Below are positions 6,639-14,006 of a stretch of DNA of 26,642 nucleotides, in pieces. Source of the DNA: VBDM01 sp964430565 (lineage in GTDB: Bacteria; Pseudomonadota; Gammaproteobacteria; Burkholderiales; SG8-39); contig CAYSFD010000045.1 in assembly GCA_964430565.1 (NCBI GenBank), positions 1 to 26,642 on the forward strand, given 5' to 3'. The notes beneath the pieces are model-generated. The model worked only from the letters and a program-made list of their open reading frames with translations, was not told the origin of the DNA and did no database searches. Position 1 is the first letter of the stretch; each line of letters starts with the position of its first letter. The position numbers and the translations under genes were made by a program.

Positions 6639-8414
6639 ATGACGAGTGAAGGGAAATTGCAGACTCGCGAAGAGAAATCCGAGATTCGCGACGGGATGCG
6701 CATCGACTGGGATGTGCCGATCACGATGGACGACGGCGTGGTCCTGCGCTGCGATGTCTATCGGCCCATCGCCGAAGGCAAGTACCCGGTGATCCTCAGC
6801 TACGGTCCGTACGCGAAGTGGCTGCATTTCGAGCAGATTTACAAGACCTGCTGGGACAAGATGGTCGCCGAGCATCCCGAGGTGCCGGTGGGCTCGACCA
6901 ACCGCTACCAGAACTGGGAGGTCGTCGATCCGGAAAAGTGGGTGTCGGACGGCTACGCCTGCGCGCGCGTCGACTCGCGCGGCTGCGGCCGCTCGCCCGG
7001 CTATGTGGATCTGTGGGGCCCGCGCGAGACGCAGGATTTCGCGCAGTGCATCGAATGGGCCGGCGTGCAACCGTGGTCGAACGGAAAAGTCGGCCTGAAC
7101 GGCATCTCCTACTATGCGATGAACCAATGGCAGGTGGCCGCGCTGCAGCCGAAACACCTCACCGCGATGTGCGCCTGGGAAGGCGCCAACGACTGGTACC
7201 GCGAGGTGAGCCACCAGGGCGGCATCCTCTGCACCTTCCTCGCCAACTGGTACGACATGCAGGTGAAGACGGTGCAGCACGGCCTGGGCACGCGCGGCTT
7301 TCGCAGCCCGATGACCGGCGACTGGGTGTGCGGGCCGCAGACGCTCTCGGAAGAGGAGCTGCATGCCAACCGCTTCGACTTCGGCCGCCTCGCGCTCGAG
7401 CACGAGTTCGACGACGAGTTCTGGCACTCGCGCACGCCCGACTGGTCGAAGATCGGGACGCCGCTCCTTTCCAACGGCAACTGGGGCGGCCAGGGTCTGC
7501 ACCCGCGCGGCAACATCGAGGGTTACGTCAACGCGGGCAGCAGGGAAAAGTGGCTCGAGATGCACGGCGACGCGCACTGGACCCACTTCTACACGGACTA
7601 CGGGCTCAAGATGCAGAAGAAGTTCTTCGCCTATTACCTGAAGGGCGAGAGGAACGGCTGGGACCGCCAGCCGAAGGTGCTCCTGCAGATCCGGCACCCC
7701 GGCGAGAAATTCGTCGAGCGCGAGGAGAACGAGTGGCCGCTTGCGCGCACCCAGTGGACGAAGCTGCACCTCGACGCGCGCAACCTCACGCTGTCGCCGA
7801 ACCCGCTGAAGGACGGGGGCAAGGCGGGCTTCCAGGGATTCTCCGAGGGCCTCACCTTCCTGCTGCCGCCGCTCGAGCAGCCGATGGAAGTCACCGGCCC
7901 GATCGCGGCGAAGCTCTTCGTTTCCTCCGCCACCGCCGACGCGGATTTCTTCCTCATCGTCCGAGCCTTCGATCCGAACATGAAGGAGCTGGTGTTCATG
8001 GGCGCGCTCGACCCGCACACGCCGCTCGCGCAGGGCTGGCTGCGCGCGTCGCACCGCAAGCTCGATCCCGAGCGCTCGCTGCCCTACCGGCCCTATCACC
8101 CGCACAAGACCAAGGAGCCGCTCACGCCCGGCCAGACCTACGAGCTCGACATCGAGATCTGGCCGACGTGTATCGTCCTTCCGGCGGGGTATCGCGTCGC
8201 GCTCACGGTGCGCGGCAAGGACTACACCTATCCGGGCGGCAGCGGCGGCAAGCTCTCCAACATGAAAAACGAGTTCACCGGCGTGGGTCCGTTCCTGCAC
8301 AACGACGCGCGCGACCGCCCGTCCGGGATCTTCAACGGCACGGTCACCCTGCATACCGGCGGCGCGCACGACTCGTGGGTCATGCTGCCGGTGATTCCCG
8401 ATAAGGGACGCTAG
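6639..8414 (+). CDS. CocE/NonD family alpha/beta hydrolase (S15-type acyl/peptidyl esterase)
   Basis: A 591-residue cytoplasmic hydrolase with no signal peptide. The N-terminal half has the CocE/X-Pro-dipeptidyl-peptidase fold: MDDGVVLRCDVYRP (about 30-43), SYGPYAK, an oxyanion region RVDSRGCGRSPG (110-121) and a nucleophile elbow GISYY with Ser157. The C-terminal third (from about 400) is the jelly-roll lid domain of this family. The usual GWYD motif that supplies the catalytic Asp is replaced by GNWGGQG, seen at 7480-7497, so the acid must come from elsewhere. A candidate catalytic His lies in HGDAHWTHFYTDY. Start ATG has GGGGAGGGG before it. It opens the catabolic cluster and probably cleaves an ester or amide. 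The substrate is unknown. Confidence 0.85.
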   Translation: MTSEGKLQTREEKSEIRDGMRIDWDVPITMDDGVVLRCDVYRPIAEGKYPVILSYGPYAKWLHFEQIYKTCWDKMVAEHPEVPVGSTNRYQNWEVVDPEKWVSDGYACARVDSRGCGRSPGYVDLWGPRETQDFAQCIEWAGVQPWSNGKVGLNGISYYAMNQWQVAALQPKHLTAMCAWEGANDWYREVSHQGGILCTFLANWYDMQVKTVQHGLGTRGFRSPMTGDWVCGPQTLSEEELHANRFDFGRLALEHEFDDEFWHSRTPDWSKIGTPLLSNGNWGGQGLHPRGNIEGYVNAGSREKWLEMHGDAHWTHFYTDYGLKMQKKFFAYYLKGERNGWDRQPKVLLQIRHPGEKFVEREENEWPLARTQWTKLHLDARNLTLSPNPLKDGGKAGFQGFSEGLTFLLPPLEQPMEVTGPIAAKLFVSSATADADFFLIVRAFDPNMKELVFMGALDPHTPLAQGWLRASHRKLDPERSLPYRPYHPHKTKEPLTPGQTYELDIEIWPTCIVLPAGYRVALTVRGKDYTYPGGSGGKLSNMKNEFTGVGPFLHNDARDRPSGIFNGTVTLHTGGAHDSWVMLPVIPDKGR

Positions 8415-8461
8415 AGAATGAAGGCACCGCTGGTGTGGGGCTAGACCCCAAGCCTTGACCG

Positions 8462-8977
8462 ATGAGCGACCGCTCGCCACGCCCCTCGCAGCACGCCGGC
8501 CGCGTCTGGCGCTTCGGCGACAATCTCAACACCGACGTCCTCGCGCCGGGCCAGTACATGAAGTTCGGCATCGAGGAGATCGCGCGCCACTGCCTGGAGG
8601 CGGTCGAGCCGCGCTTCGCGAAGGAGGTGCAGCCCGGCGACGTGCTGGTCGCGGGGCGCAACTGCGGCGCGGGCTCGTCGCGCGAGCAGGCGCCGCAGGC
8701 GCTCAAGCATCTCGGGGTCGCGGCGCTCGTCGCGGAATCCTTCGCCGGGCTTTTCTACCGCAACGCGCTCAATCTGGGCCTGCCGGCGCTGGTGTGCGCG
8801 GAGGCGAAGCGCATCCGCGCGGACGACCGGCTGCGTGTCGATGCCGAGTCGGGGAGAATCGACAATCTCACCACCGGCGAGACGCTCGCCTGCGAACCGA
8901 TTCCCTCGCACCTCATGCAGATGATCCGCGACGGCGGGCTGCTGCCGCACCTCGAGAAGCGTTTCCCCAAGGCATGA
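8462..8977 (+). CDS. Aconitase-family small subunit (LeuD/3-isopropylmalate dehydratase-like swivel domain)
   Basis: A 171-residue swivelling domain of the hydro-lyase type. GDNLNTDVLAPGQYM (19-33) matches the NTD(x)I/V/L motif, and GRNCGAGSSREQAPQAL (65-81) is the substrate-binding loop with the invariant SSRE. The large Fe-S subunit (leuC-like) is absent from this window, so this is an orphan subunit here. The stop overlaps the start of a lyase reading frame (ATGA at 8974-8977), showing that the pair was coupled. The 2,3-dimethylmalate pathway also uses a LeuCD-like dehydratase with an isocitrate-lyase-family lyase, so a hydroxy-diacid dehydratase is a reasonable guess, not proven. The ribosome-binding site is weak. 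Confidence 0.85.
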   Translation: MSDRSPRPSQHAGRVWRFGDNLNTDVLAPGQYMKFGIEEIARHCLEAVEPRFAKEVQPGDVLVAGRNCGAGSSREQAPQALKHLGVAALVAESFAGLFYRNALNLGLPALVCAEAKRIRADDRLRVDAESGRIDNLTTGETLACEPIPSHLMQMIRDGGLLPHLEKRFPKA

Positions 8978-8985
8978 GCCTGCGC
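8909..8985 (+). repeat. 77-bp perfect direct repeat, left copy (leuD-like/lyase junction)
   Basis: Bases 8909-8985 are identical to 9716-9792 (period 807 bp). The repeat covers the last 22 codons of the leuD-like gene and the first four codons of the lyase gene. Similarity extends outward at lower identity to about 8886 on the left and about 9022 on the right. In this copy the leuD side is the intact gene and the lyase side is a broken fragment. Confidence 0.95.
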
Positions 8986-9024
8986 AAGCGCCTGAAGAAC
9001 AAGCCGATTCTCCTCGCCCCGGCG
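8974..9024 (+). pseudogene. 5' fragment of a second isocitrate-lyase-family gene
   Basis: It encodes MSLRKRLKNKPILLAPA, closely matching the start of the intact lyase at 9781 (MSLRERLKRKPILLAPG), then similarity stops just before the DUF5615 gene. Of the base differences over 17 codons, most are silent third-position changes. That is the pattern of a gene that diverged under selection, not of a decaying copy. The frame remains open to 9105 but the remainder is antisense to the toxin-like gene. It starts in the ATGA overlap with the leuD-like stop, just as an intact lyase gene would. Confidence 0.8.
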
Positions 9025-9040
9025 CTGGTCTGCGGCCGTC

Positions 9041-9364
9041 TTAGTACGGAATCTCGACTTCCGTGTAGCTGCCGGGAGCGGCAGCATCGATTGCAGCGAG
9101 GATAGAAGCGGCCGCCCGCTGTATCCGAGGCCAGCTGGTCGAGAGCAGAACGACGATCGCGAGGCGTCGGCCGCTGAGATTCTGTTGGTACCGAAGGTTC
9201 GAGTCAGTAGTGATTAACAGCCCGAATCCCTCGCGTTCGGCGGCGTCGAGCAACTCGCCGTTCCGTAGCTTGGACCAGCCGCGCTCGTAGGTGGTGGAGA
9301 CTTCGTGCAGCGTCAACGAGTCCCGCAGCGGGACAGGAGTGCCTTGGTCGAACAGTATGCGCAC
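9041..9364 (-). CDS. DUF5615 PIN-like protein, probable toxin of a type II-like TA pair
   Basis: A 107-residue protein starting at GTG 9364. The first strand ILFDQGTP carries the conserved Asp of PIN-like nucleases, and LLITTDSNLRYQQNLSGRRL (about residues 50-69) has the second acidic cluster typical of DUF5615. It begins with no gap after the stop codon of the DUF433 gene, so the two are translated as a unit. DUF5615/DUF433 pairs are widespread and viewed as VapBC-like toxin-antitoxin modules, with RNase activity assumed by fold. The module lies antisense to the surrounding catabolic operon and within a repeat-bracketed insertion. Confidence 0.85.
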   Translation of the reverse strand: MRILFDQGTPVPLRDSLTLHEVSTTYERGWSKLRNGELLDAAEREGFGLLITTDSNLRYQQNLSGRRLAIVVLLSTSWPRIQRAAASILAAIDAAAPGSYTEVEIPY

Positions 9365-9586
9365 CTAGGCGGGGGCCAACGCGCTCCGCGCCGCGTGCTC
9401 CAGGACAGCACGAACTTGATCAAGCGTTACGCCCGGGAACCACTCGATGAATTGTGCAGCCGAAGCGCCGTCTTCCAGATTTTCAAAGAGCGCGGCCACG
9501 GGCACTCGTGTACCGCGGAACACCCAAGCTCCGCTCACGCGCTCCGGATCCCGTTCGACCGCCGAGCAAGTGGACCAATCGATCAT
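9365..9586 (-). CDS. DUF433 antitoxin-like protein
   Basis: A 73-residue protein of the DUF433 family. It has the DPERVSGAWVFRGTRVPV signature (about residues 13-30), followed by a winged-helix-like helical tail with AAQFIEWFPGVTLDQVRAVLE. ATG 9586 is preceded by GTAGGA about 8 bases upstream, while an in-frame TTG at 9592 is too close to that site, so I prefer ATG. The stop TAG abuts the GTG start of the DUF5615 gene. The family role is neutralising the partner and probably repressing the operon. Confidence 0.88.
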   Translation of the reverse strand: MIDWSTCSAVERDPERVSGAWVFRGTRVPVAALFENLEDGASAAQFIEWFPGVTLDQVRAVLEHAARSALAPA

Positions 9587-9692
9587 GGGCAAATCCTACC
9601 ACCGCGACGATGAGACGGCCAACGACGCCGTCCTGCGCCGTGGACCCCCCACCCCGCAACCGCCTCGCTCACCGGTGTTACGATTCACTCCT
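9587..9692. promoter_or_regulatory. Upstream region of the toxin-antitoxin pair
   Basis: This is the only non-coding stretch inside the repeat-bracketed segment, so the promoter for the minus-strand pair must lie here. I see no strong -35/-10 match. The DUF433 protein would be expected to bind here if the pair autoregulates. Confidence 0.3.
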
Positions 9693-9694
9693 TC

Positions 9695-9784
9695 GCCTGT
9701 GAACCGATCCCCACTCACCTCATGCAGATGATCCGCGACGGCGGGCTGCTGCCGCACCTCGAGAAGCGTTTCCCCAAGGCATGA
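9695..9784 (+). pseudogene. 3' fragment of a second leuD-like gene
   Basis: The last 29 codons of a LeuD-like protein (ACEPIPTHLMQMIRDGG, then LLPHLEKRFPKA and stop) with no upstream part. Compared with the intact gene, the outer codons differ by two silent changes and one Ser-to-Thr exchange, and from 9716 on they are identical. It is joined to the intact lyase gene by the same ATGA overlap, and so mirrors the fragment at 8974-9024. Confidence 0.85.
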
Positions 9785-9792
9785 GCCTGCGC
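9716..9792 (+). repeat. 77-bp perfect direct repeat, right copy
   Basis: Identical to 8909-8985. In this copy the lyase side is the intact gene and the leuD side is a fragment. The mismatches lie only on the sides facing the toxin-antitoxin pair. Confidence 0.95.
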
Positions 9793-10653
9793 GAGCGCTT
9801 GAAGCGCAAGCCGATCCTGCTCGCCCCCGGCGTGTACGACGCGCTGGGCGCGCTGCTCGCCGAGCAGGCGGGATTCGAGGCGCTCTATCTTTCCGGCGCG
9901 GGCATCGCCTACACGCGCCTCGGCCGCCCGGACATCGGCCTCGTTACCGCGAGCGAGGTCGAGAACGCGCTCGCCAGCATCCGCGAGCGCGTCGCGCTGC
10001 CGATCATCGTCGACGCCGACACCGGCTACGGCAACGCGCTCAATGTCGCGCGCACGGTGCGCATGCTCGAGCGCGCGGGCGGGGAGAATCTCGCGATCCA
10101 GCTCGAAGACCAGGTGACCCCCAAGCGCTGCGGACACCTCGACGGCAAGAGCGTGGTATCGGCCGGCGAAATGGTCGGCAAGATCCGCGCGGCGCTCGAC
10201 GCGAGGCAGAACGCCGAGACCCTGATCGTCGCGCGTACCGACGCGGTGGCGGTCGAAGGGCTGAAGCCCGCGCTCGAGCGCGCCGAGCGCTATCTCGAAG
10301 CCGGCGCGGATGTGCTCTTCATCGAGGCGCTGCGCTCCGCCGAAGAAATGAAGACCGCGCTCGCGCGCTTCGCCGGGCGCGCTCCGCTGCTCGCCAACAT
10401 GGTCGAGGGCGGCAAGACGCCGCTGCACTCCGCGACTGAACTCGAGGCCCTCGGCTACTCGGTCGTCATTTTCCCGGGCGGCCTGGCACGCGCGTTGGGT
10501 TACGCGGCGCGCGAGTATTTTTCGATCTTGAAGCGCGACGGCACCACCGGCGCGTTGCGGGAACGCATGCTCGATCTCGCCGGGATCAACGCGATCGTCG
10601 GCACGCCGGAGATGCTCGCACTCGGCAAACGCTACGAAGAGGAACCGAAATGA
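9781..10653 (+). CDS. Isocitrate lyase/PEP mutase family enzyme (2-methylisocitrate/dimethylmalate lyase-like)
   Basis: A 290-residue TIM-barrel enzyme of the PrpB/oxaloacetate-decarboxylase branch. Mg-binding DADTGYG is at 78-84, the lyase signature QLEDQVTPKRCGH with catalytic Cys117 is at 107-119, ARTDA is at 151-155 and NMVEGGKTP near 205-213. The KRCGH loop argues for C-C bond lyase activity on a 2-hydroxy-diacid rather than for phosphonate chemistry. Candidates are 2-methylisocitrate, 2,3-dimethylmalate or oxaloacetate. Its start overlaps the stop of a leuD-like fragment and its stop overlaps the amidohydrolase start (ATGA at 10650), so it belongs to a tightly coupled operon. Confidence 0.88.
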   Translation: MSLRERLKRKPILLAPGVYDALGALLAEQAGFEALYLSGAGIAYTRLGRPDIGLVTASEVENALASIRERVALPIIVDADTGYGNALNVARTVRMLERAGGENLAIQLEDQVTPKRCGHLDGKSVVSAGEMVGKIRAALDARQNAETLIVARTDAVAVEGLKPALERAERYLEAGADVLFIEALRSAEEMKTALARFAGRAPLLANMVEGGKTPLHSATELEALGYSVVIFPGGLARALGYAAREYFSILKRDGTTGALRERMLDLAGINAIVGTPEMLALGKRYEEEPK

Positions 10654-12119
10654 GCGACGCCTGCGACCTTCTCATCAAGAACCTGCGCGTCGTGCGGCCG
10701 CGGGCGAGCGGCGTGCTCGATGCCGACATCGCGGTGAAGGACGGCAAGTTCTCGCGCATCGCGCCCGACCTCCCGGCCGCCGGCGCCAAGGAGGTTTACG
10801 ACGGCAAAGGGCGCCTTGCCTTTCCCGGCGTGGTCGATGCGCACATGCACGCGGGCATCTATTCGCCGCTGAAGGAGGACGCGGTCTCGGAGAGCCGAGC
10901 CGCGGCGCAGGGCGGCGTCACTTCGATGCTCACCTACTTCCGCACCGGCCAGTACTACCTCAACAAGGGCGGGCCGTACGCGAAGTTCTTTCCCGAGGTG
11001 CTGAAGATTTCGAAAGGCAAATACCACGTCGACTACGCCTACCACCTCGCGCCGATGGACGCGACGCATATCCGCGAGATCCCAACGCTTATTACCAAGC
11101 ACGGCGTCACCTCGTTCAAGATCTTCATGTTCTACGGCTCGCACGGCCTGCACGGCGCTTCGGACGAGCAGCGCAAGTTCCTCATGATCAAGCCCGACGA
11201 GCGCTACGACTACGCGCACTTCGAGTTCATCATGCGCGGAGTGCAGGCGGCGCGCGAGCGCTTCCCCGGGAAGGCTTCGCAGATCAGCCTTTCGCTGCAC
11301 TGCGAGACCGCTGAGATCATGACCGCCTACACCAAGCAGGTGGAACGCGCAGGCAAGCTGAAGGGCCTCGCCGCCTACCACGCGGCGCGCCCGCCGCACT
11401 CCGAGGGCCTCGCGGTGTTCATCGCCTCTTATCTCGCCAACGAGACCGCGCTGCCGAACATCAACCTGCTGCATCTTTCCTCGCGCAAGGCGCTCAGCGC
11501 CGCGCTGCAGATGGCCGAAGTCTTCCCGCACATCGACTTCCGCCGCGAGGTGACGATCGGGCATCTCATGCTCGACACCGGCGCGAAGGCGGGCGTGCTC
11601 GCCAAGGTGAATCCGCCGATCCGCCCGCGCGAGGACGTCGAGTTCCTGTGGGAGAAGCTCCTCGAAGGCAAGGTCGACTGGGTGGTGAGCGACCATGCCT
11701 GCTGCCGGCACGAGACCAAGGCTGCAAGGAAGACCTTCGGAAACATCTGGCTCGCGAAATCCGGTTTCGGCGGCACCGAGTACCTGCTGCCGGCGCTCGT
11801 CTCCGAGGGCACGCGGCGCGGGCTGTCGCTCAACCGTATCGCCGGCCTGACGAGCTCAGCGCCGGCGCAGCGTTTCGGCCTCAATGCCAAGGGCGACATT
11901 GCCGAGGGGCTGGACGCCGATCTCGCTCTCGTCGATCCGCGCGAGACCTGGACGGTGCGCGCCAGGGACTCGCAATCGACCCAGGGTTACACGCCCTTCG
12001 AGGGGATCGAGTTGTCGGCGCGGGTCAAGGCGACCTTCCTGCGCGGCCAACTGATTTGCGAGAACGGCAACGTGCTCGGGCGGCCGCGCGGCGAGTACCT
12101 GCGCCGCCCGACCGCGTGA
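10650..12119 (+). CDS. Dihydroorotase/dihydropyrimidinase-like amidohydrolase
   Basis: A 489-residue binuclear-metal amidohydrolase with all ligands visible: HMH at 65-67, the carboxylatable Lys157 in SFKIFM, His217 in LHCET, His275 in LLHLSS and Asp348 in VSDHACC. The length fits hydantoinases and dihydropyrimidinases. These enzymes open cyclic imides, hydantoins or lactams, and enamidase of nicotinate fermentation belongs to the same superfamily. It overlaps the upstream lyase gene by 4 bp, pointing to a common pathway. No carbamoylase gene follows, so a standard hydantoin/pyrimidine route is not complete here. Confidence 0.88.
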   Translation: MSDACDLLIKNLRVVRPRASGVLDADIAVKDGKFSRIAPDLPAAGAKEVYDGKGRLAFPGVVDAHMHAGIYSPLKEDAVSESRAAAQGGVTSMLTYFRTGQYYLNKGGPYAKFFPEVLKISKGKYHVDYAYHLAPMDATHIREIPTLITKHGVTSFKIFMFYGSHGLHGASDEQRKFLMIKPDERYDYAHFEFIMRGVQAARERFPGKASQISLSLHCETAEIMTAYTKQVERAGKLKGLAAYHAARPPHSEGLAVFIASYLANETALPNINLLHLSSRKALSAALQMAEVFPHIDFRREVTIGHLMLDTGAKAGVLAKVNPPIRPREDVEFLWEKLLEGKVDWVVSDHACCRHETKAARKTFGNIWLAKSGFGGTEYLLPALVSEGTRRGLSLNRIAGLTSSAPAQRFGLNAKGDIAEGLDADLALVDPRETWTVRARDSQSTQGYTPFEGIELSARVKATFLRGQLICENGNVLGRPRGEYLRRPTA

Positions 12120-12224
12120 TACTGGTCTTGTTCGACGACAAGCCTCGCGGGTACCCCGAGTGCGCTCAGTCGCGAGGGACTTCAATTCCGTTATGATCGA
12201 CACCGTGCGTCTCAGAGGAAGACC
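12120..12224 (+). promoter_or_regulatory. Intergenic region with inverted repeat and -10-like box
   Basis: Arms CCTCGCG and CGCGAGG, about 20 bases apart, lie between the amidohydrolase and the next gene (around 12144-12178). They are followed by TATGAT at 12192-12197, which resembles a -10 box. No good -35 is seen. The repeat could be an attenuating hairpin or an operator for a second transcription start. Confidence 0.35.
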
Positions 12225-13214
12225 ATGTCGAGGCTGAAACTGACCATCGCGACCACGGACTACGATCATTTCCGGGATTTCAGGTTGGGTTTGGTAACGG
12301 CCGAAGGAATCGATCACAACTGGCTCAACCTCGGTCATCACGAGTGCTTCGCGCGCTTCACCGCGAATCGGGAATTCGATCTGTCCGAGCTTTCTTTCGC
12401 GAAATTCGCCGCTCAGATCACACGCAAGGACAGCGACATCGTAGGGCTTCCGGTAGTCTGCTCGCGGCTGTTCCGCTTCGGCTCCTTCTACGTGAACAAG
12501 CGCAGCGGGATCAGGACCGTGCAGGATCTGAAGGGCAGGAAGGTCGGCTCGCCGGAATGGGCTCACTCGGCGGCGGTATACATGCGCGGGTGGATGCACA
12601 ACGACATGGGCGTGAAGCTCACGGACGTGCACTGGGTTCAGGCGGGCGCGAACGCGCCCGGCCGCGAGGAGAAGGTCGAGCTCAATCTCCCCAAGGGGCT
12701 CGAGCTCACGCGTATCGCCGACAAATCACTGAGCGCGCTGCTTGCCGCGGGCGAGATCGACTGCGCCATTATCGCGCGCCCACCGAACTGCTTCCTCGAA
12801 GGCCATCCCGACGTGACGCGCCTCTTTCCCGATTATCGGGAGAGGGAGGAGGATTACTACCGGCGGACCCGGGTCTGGCCGATCATGCACATCATCGCGA
12901 TGCGAAAACGCATCGTCGACGAGCATCCCTGGGCCGCGCGCAATCTCTACAATGCGTTCCTCGAGTCGAAGCGCCGCAGCATCGAGCGGCTGCTCGACCC
13001 GGCGGTGTCGCGCTATCCGCTGGCGTGGCTGCCCGACTACGCGCGCCGGATGCGCGACATATTCGATGGCGATCCCTTTCCCTACGGCATCGAGGAAAAC
13101 CGCGCGACCTGGGAGCAGATGGCGCTGTACACTTGGCAGCAGGGCATCGCGCAGCGCCAATTCAAGCCCGAGGAAATCTTTCCCGAAGGCATCATGACCA
13201 AGGTGATCATTTGA
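12225..13214 (+). CDS. 4,5-dihydroxyphthalate decarboxylase-like protein
   Basis: A 329-residue protein of the Pht5 family, which has a periplasmic-binding-protein fold but is cytoplasmic. There is no signal peptide. Family features are LTIATTDYDHFRDF at the start, the EGIDHNWL turn, FDLSELSFAKF, FRFGSFYVNKRSGI, and DLKGRKVGSPEWAHSAAVYMRGW (about 100-122). The segment near 172-182 (AAGEIDCAIIARPP) is also typical. Pht5 removes a carboxylate from 4,5-dihydroxyphthalate to give protocatechuate; many relatives are annotated only as ABC substrate-binding proteins and their reactions are unknown. GAGGAAG precedes ATG. It lies 19 bp before two class II aldolase-type genes. Confidence 0.8.
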   Translation: MSRLKLTIATTDYDHFRDFRLGLVTAEGIDHNWLNLGHHECFARFTANREFDLSELSFAKFAAQITRKDSDIVGLPVVCSRLFRFGSFYVNKRSGIRTVQDLKGRKVGSPEWAHSAAVYMRGWMHNDMGVKLTDVHWVQAGANAPGREEKVELNLPKGLELTRIADKSLSALLAAGEIDCAIIARPPNCFLEGHPDVTRLFPDYREREEDYYRRTRVWPIMHIIAMRKRIVDEHPWAARNLYNAFLESKRRSIERLLDPAVSRYPLAWLPDYARRMRDIFDGDPFPYGIEENRATWEQMALYTWQQGIAQRQFKPEEIFPEGIMTKVII

Positions 13215-13233
13215 GATTCGAATCGGAGCGAGA

Positions 13234-13983
13234 ATGAGCGGCGTTACACCCACATCGGGCGGTCCGGTCGCAGCCGAACAGATTGCAGACCTGGCCGCCG
13301 CCAGCCGCATCCTCGTCGCCCAGGGTGTGGTCGACGGTTTCGGTCATGTCTCGATGCGCCATCCATCGGCGCCCGATCGCTATCTGATGGCGCGCTCGAT
13401 CGCGCCGGCATTGGTGACGCCCGTCGATATCATCGAATACGATCTGGACAGCAACCCGTGCAATGCCGAGGGCCGCGGCAGTTTCCTCGAGCGCTTCATC
13501 CACGGCGAGATCTACAGAGCGCGGGCCGATATCATGTCCATCGTGCACAGCCATTCCGCTTCGGTGATTCCATTCGGGCTGGTCGGCGTGCCGATGCAGG
13601 CGATGTTCCACAACGCGGCCTTCATCGCGGCCGGGGTGCCCGTGTTCGATATCCGCAAGAAGTTCGGCGTCACCGACATGCTGGTCGGCAACGCGCCCAA
13701 GGGCGTGGCGCTGGCCGCGGTCATGGGCAAGAAAGACGTCGTGCTCATGCGCGCGCACGGCAGCGTGGCGTGTGGGCCGACGCTGCAGACAGCGGTGTTC
13801 CGCGCCGTGTACACCGAGGTCAATGCGCGCATCCAGCACTGGACCGCGGCGCTCAAGGGTGGTGCGCCGATCGCCGCGCTCGACGTTGAGGAAGGTCGGC
13901 TCGCCGACGCGATCAACCAGACCGCCGGCATGCGCGCCTGGGATCTGTGGCGCTGCCAGGTCCGCAGCCAGCTGAACTGGTGA
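13234..13983 (+). CDS. Class II aldolase/adducin family protein (first copy)
   Basis: A 249-residue enzyme of the fuculose-phosphate aldolase fold. It shows GFGHVSMR (36-42), an acidic/His region LERFIHGEIY (85-94), the zinc pair HSHS (His105, His107) and a third zinc His175 in RAHGSV. Members include sugar-phosphate aldolases and decarboxylases such as 3,4-dihydroxyphthalate decarboxylase. Context next to a Pht5-like gene favours decarboxylation of an aromatic or hydroxy acid, by inference. GGAGCGA precedes ATG. It sits 23 bp before a second, only distantly similar member of the family. Confidence 0.87.
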   Translation: MSGVTPTSGGPVAAEQIADLAAASRILVAQGVVDGFGHVSMRHPSAPDRYLMARSIAPALVTPVDIIEYDLDSNPCNAEGRGSFLERFIHGEIYRARADIMSIVHSHSASVIPFGLVGVPMQAMFHNAAFIAAGVPVFDIRKKFGVTDMLVGNAPKGVALAAVMGKKDVVLMRAHGSVACGPTLQTAVFRAVYTEVNARIQHWTAALKGGAPIAALDVEEGRLADAINQTAGMRAWDLWRCQVRSQLNW

Positions 13984-14006
13984 CGATTACAGGGGAAGGC
14001 ACGCCC

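Noticed and set aside
6618..8480. A 620-codon open frame antisense to the CocE-family hydrolase
   Set aside because: High GC and biased codon use leave the opposite strand open. The product is Arg/Val/His-rich with no domain, while the sense frame has clear catalytic motifs.
8455..9105. A 216-codon frame covering the leuD-like gene and the lyase fragment
   Set aside because: Over the leuD-like gene it is a shadow in the wrong frame. Only its end (from 8974) is meaningful, as the lyase fragment.
8909..9792. Transposon insertion with target-site duplication
   Set aside because: A 77-bp target duplication is far too long, there is no transposase or terminal inverted repeat, and the mismatch pattern fits homologous single crossover better.
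10632..11711. A 359-codon antisense frame over the amidohydrolase
   Set aside because: Shadow frame; the sense strand has all five metal-ligand motifs.
12225..13214. ABC-transporter periplasmic binding protein
   Set aside because: No signal peptide and no permease or ATPase genes adjacent. The sequence pattern follows the dihydroxyphthalate decarboxylase family, though the exact reaction is unproven.
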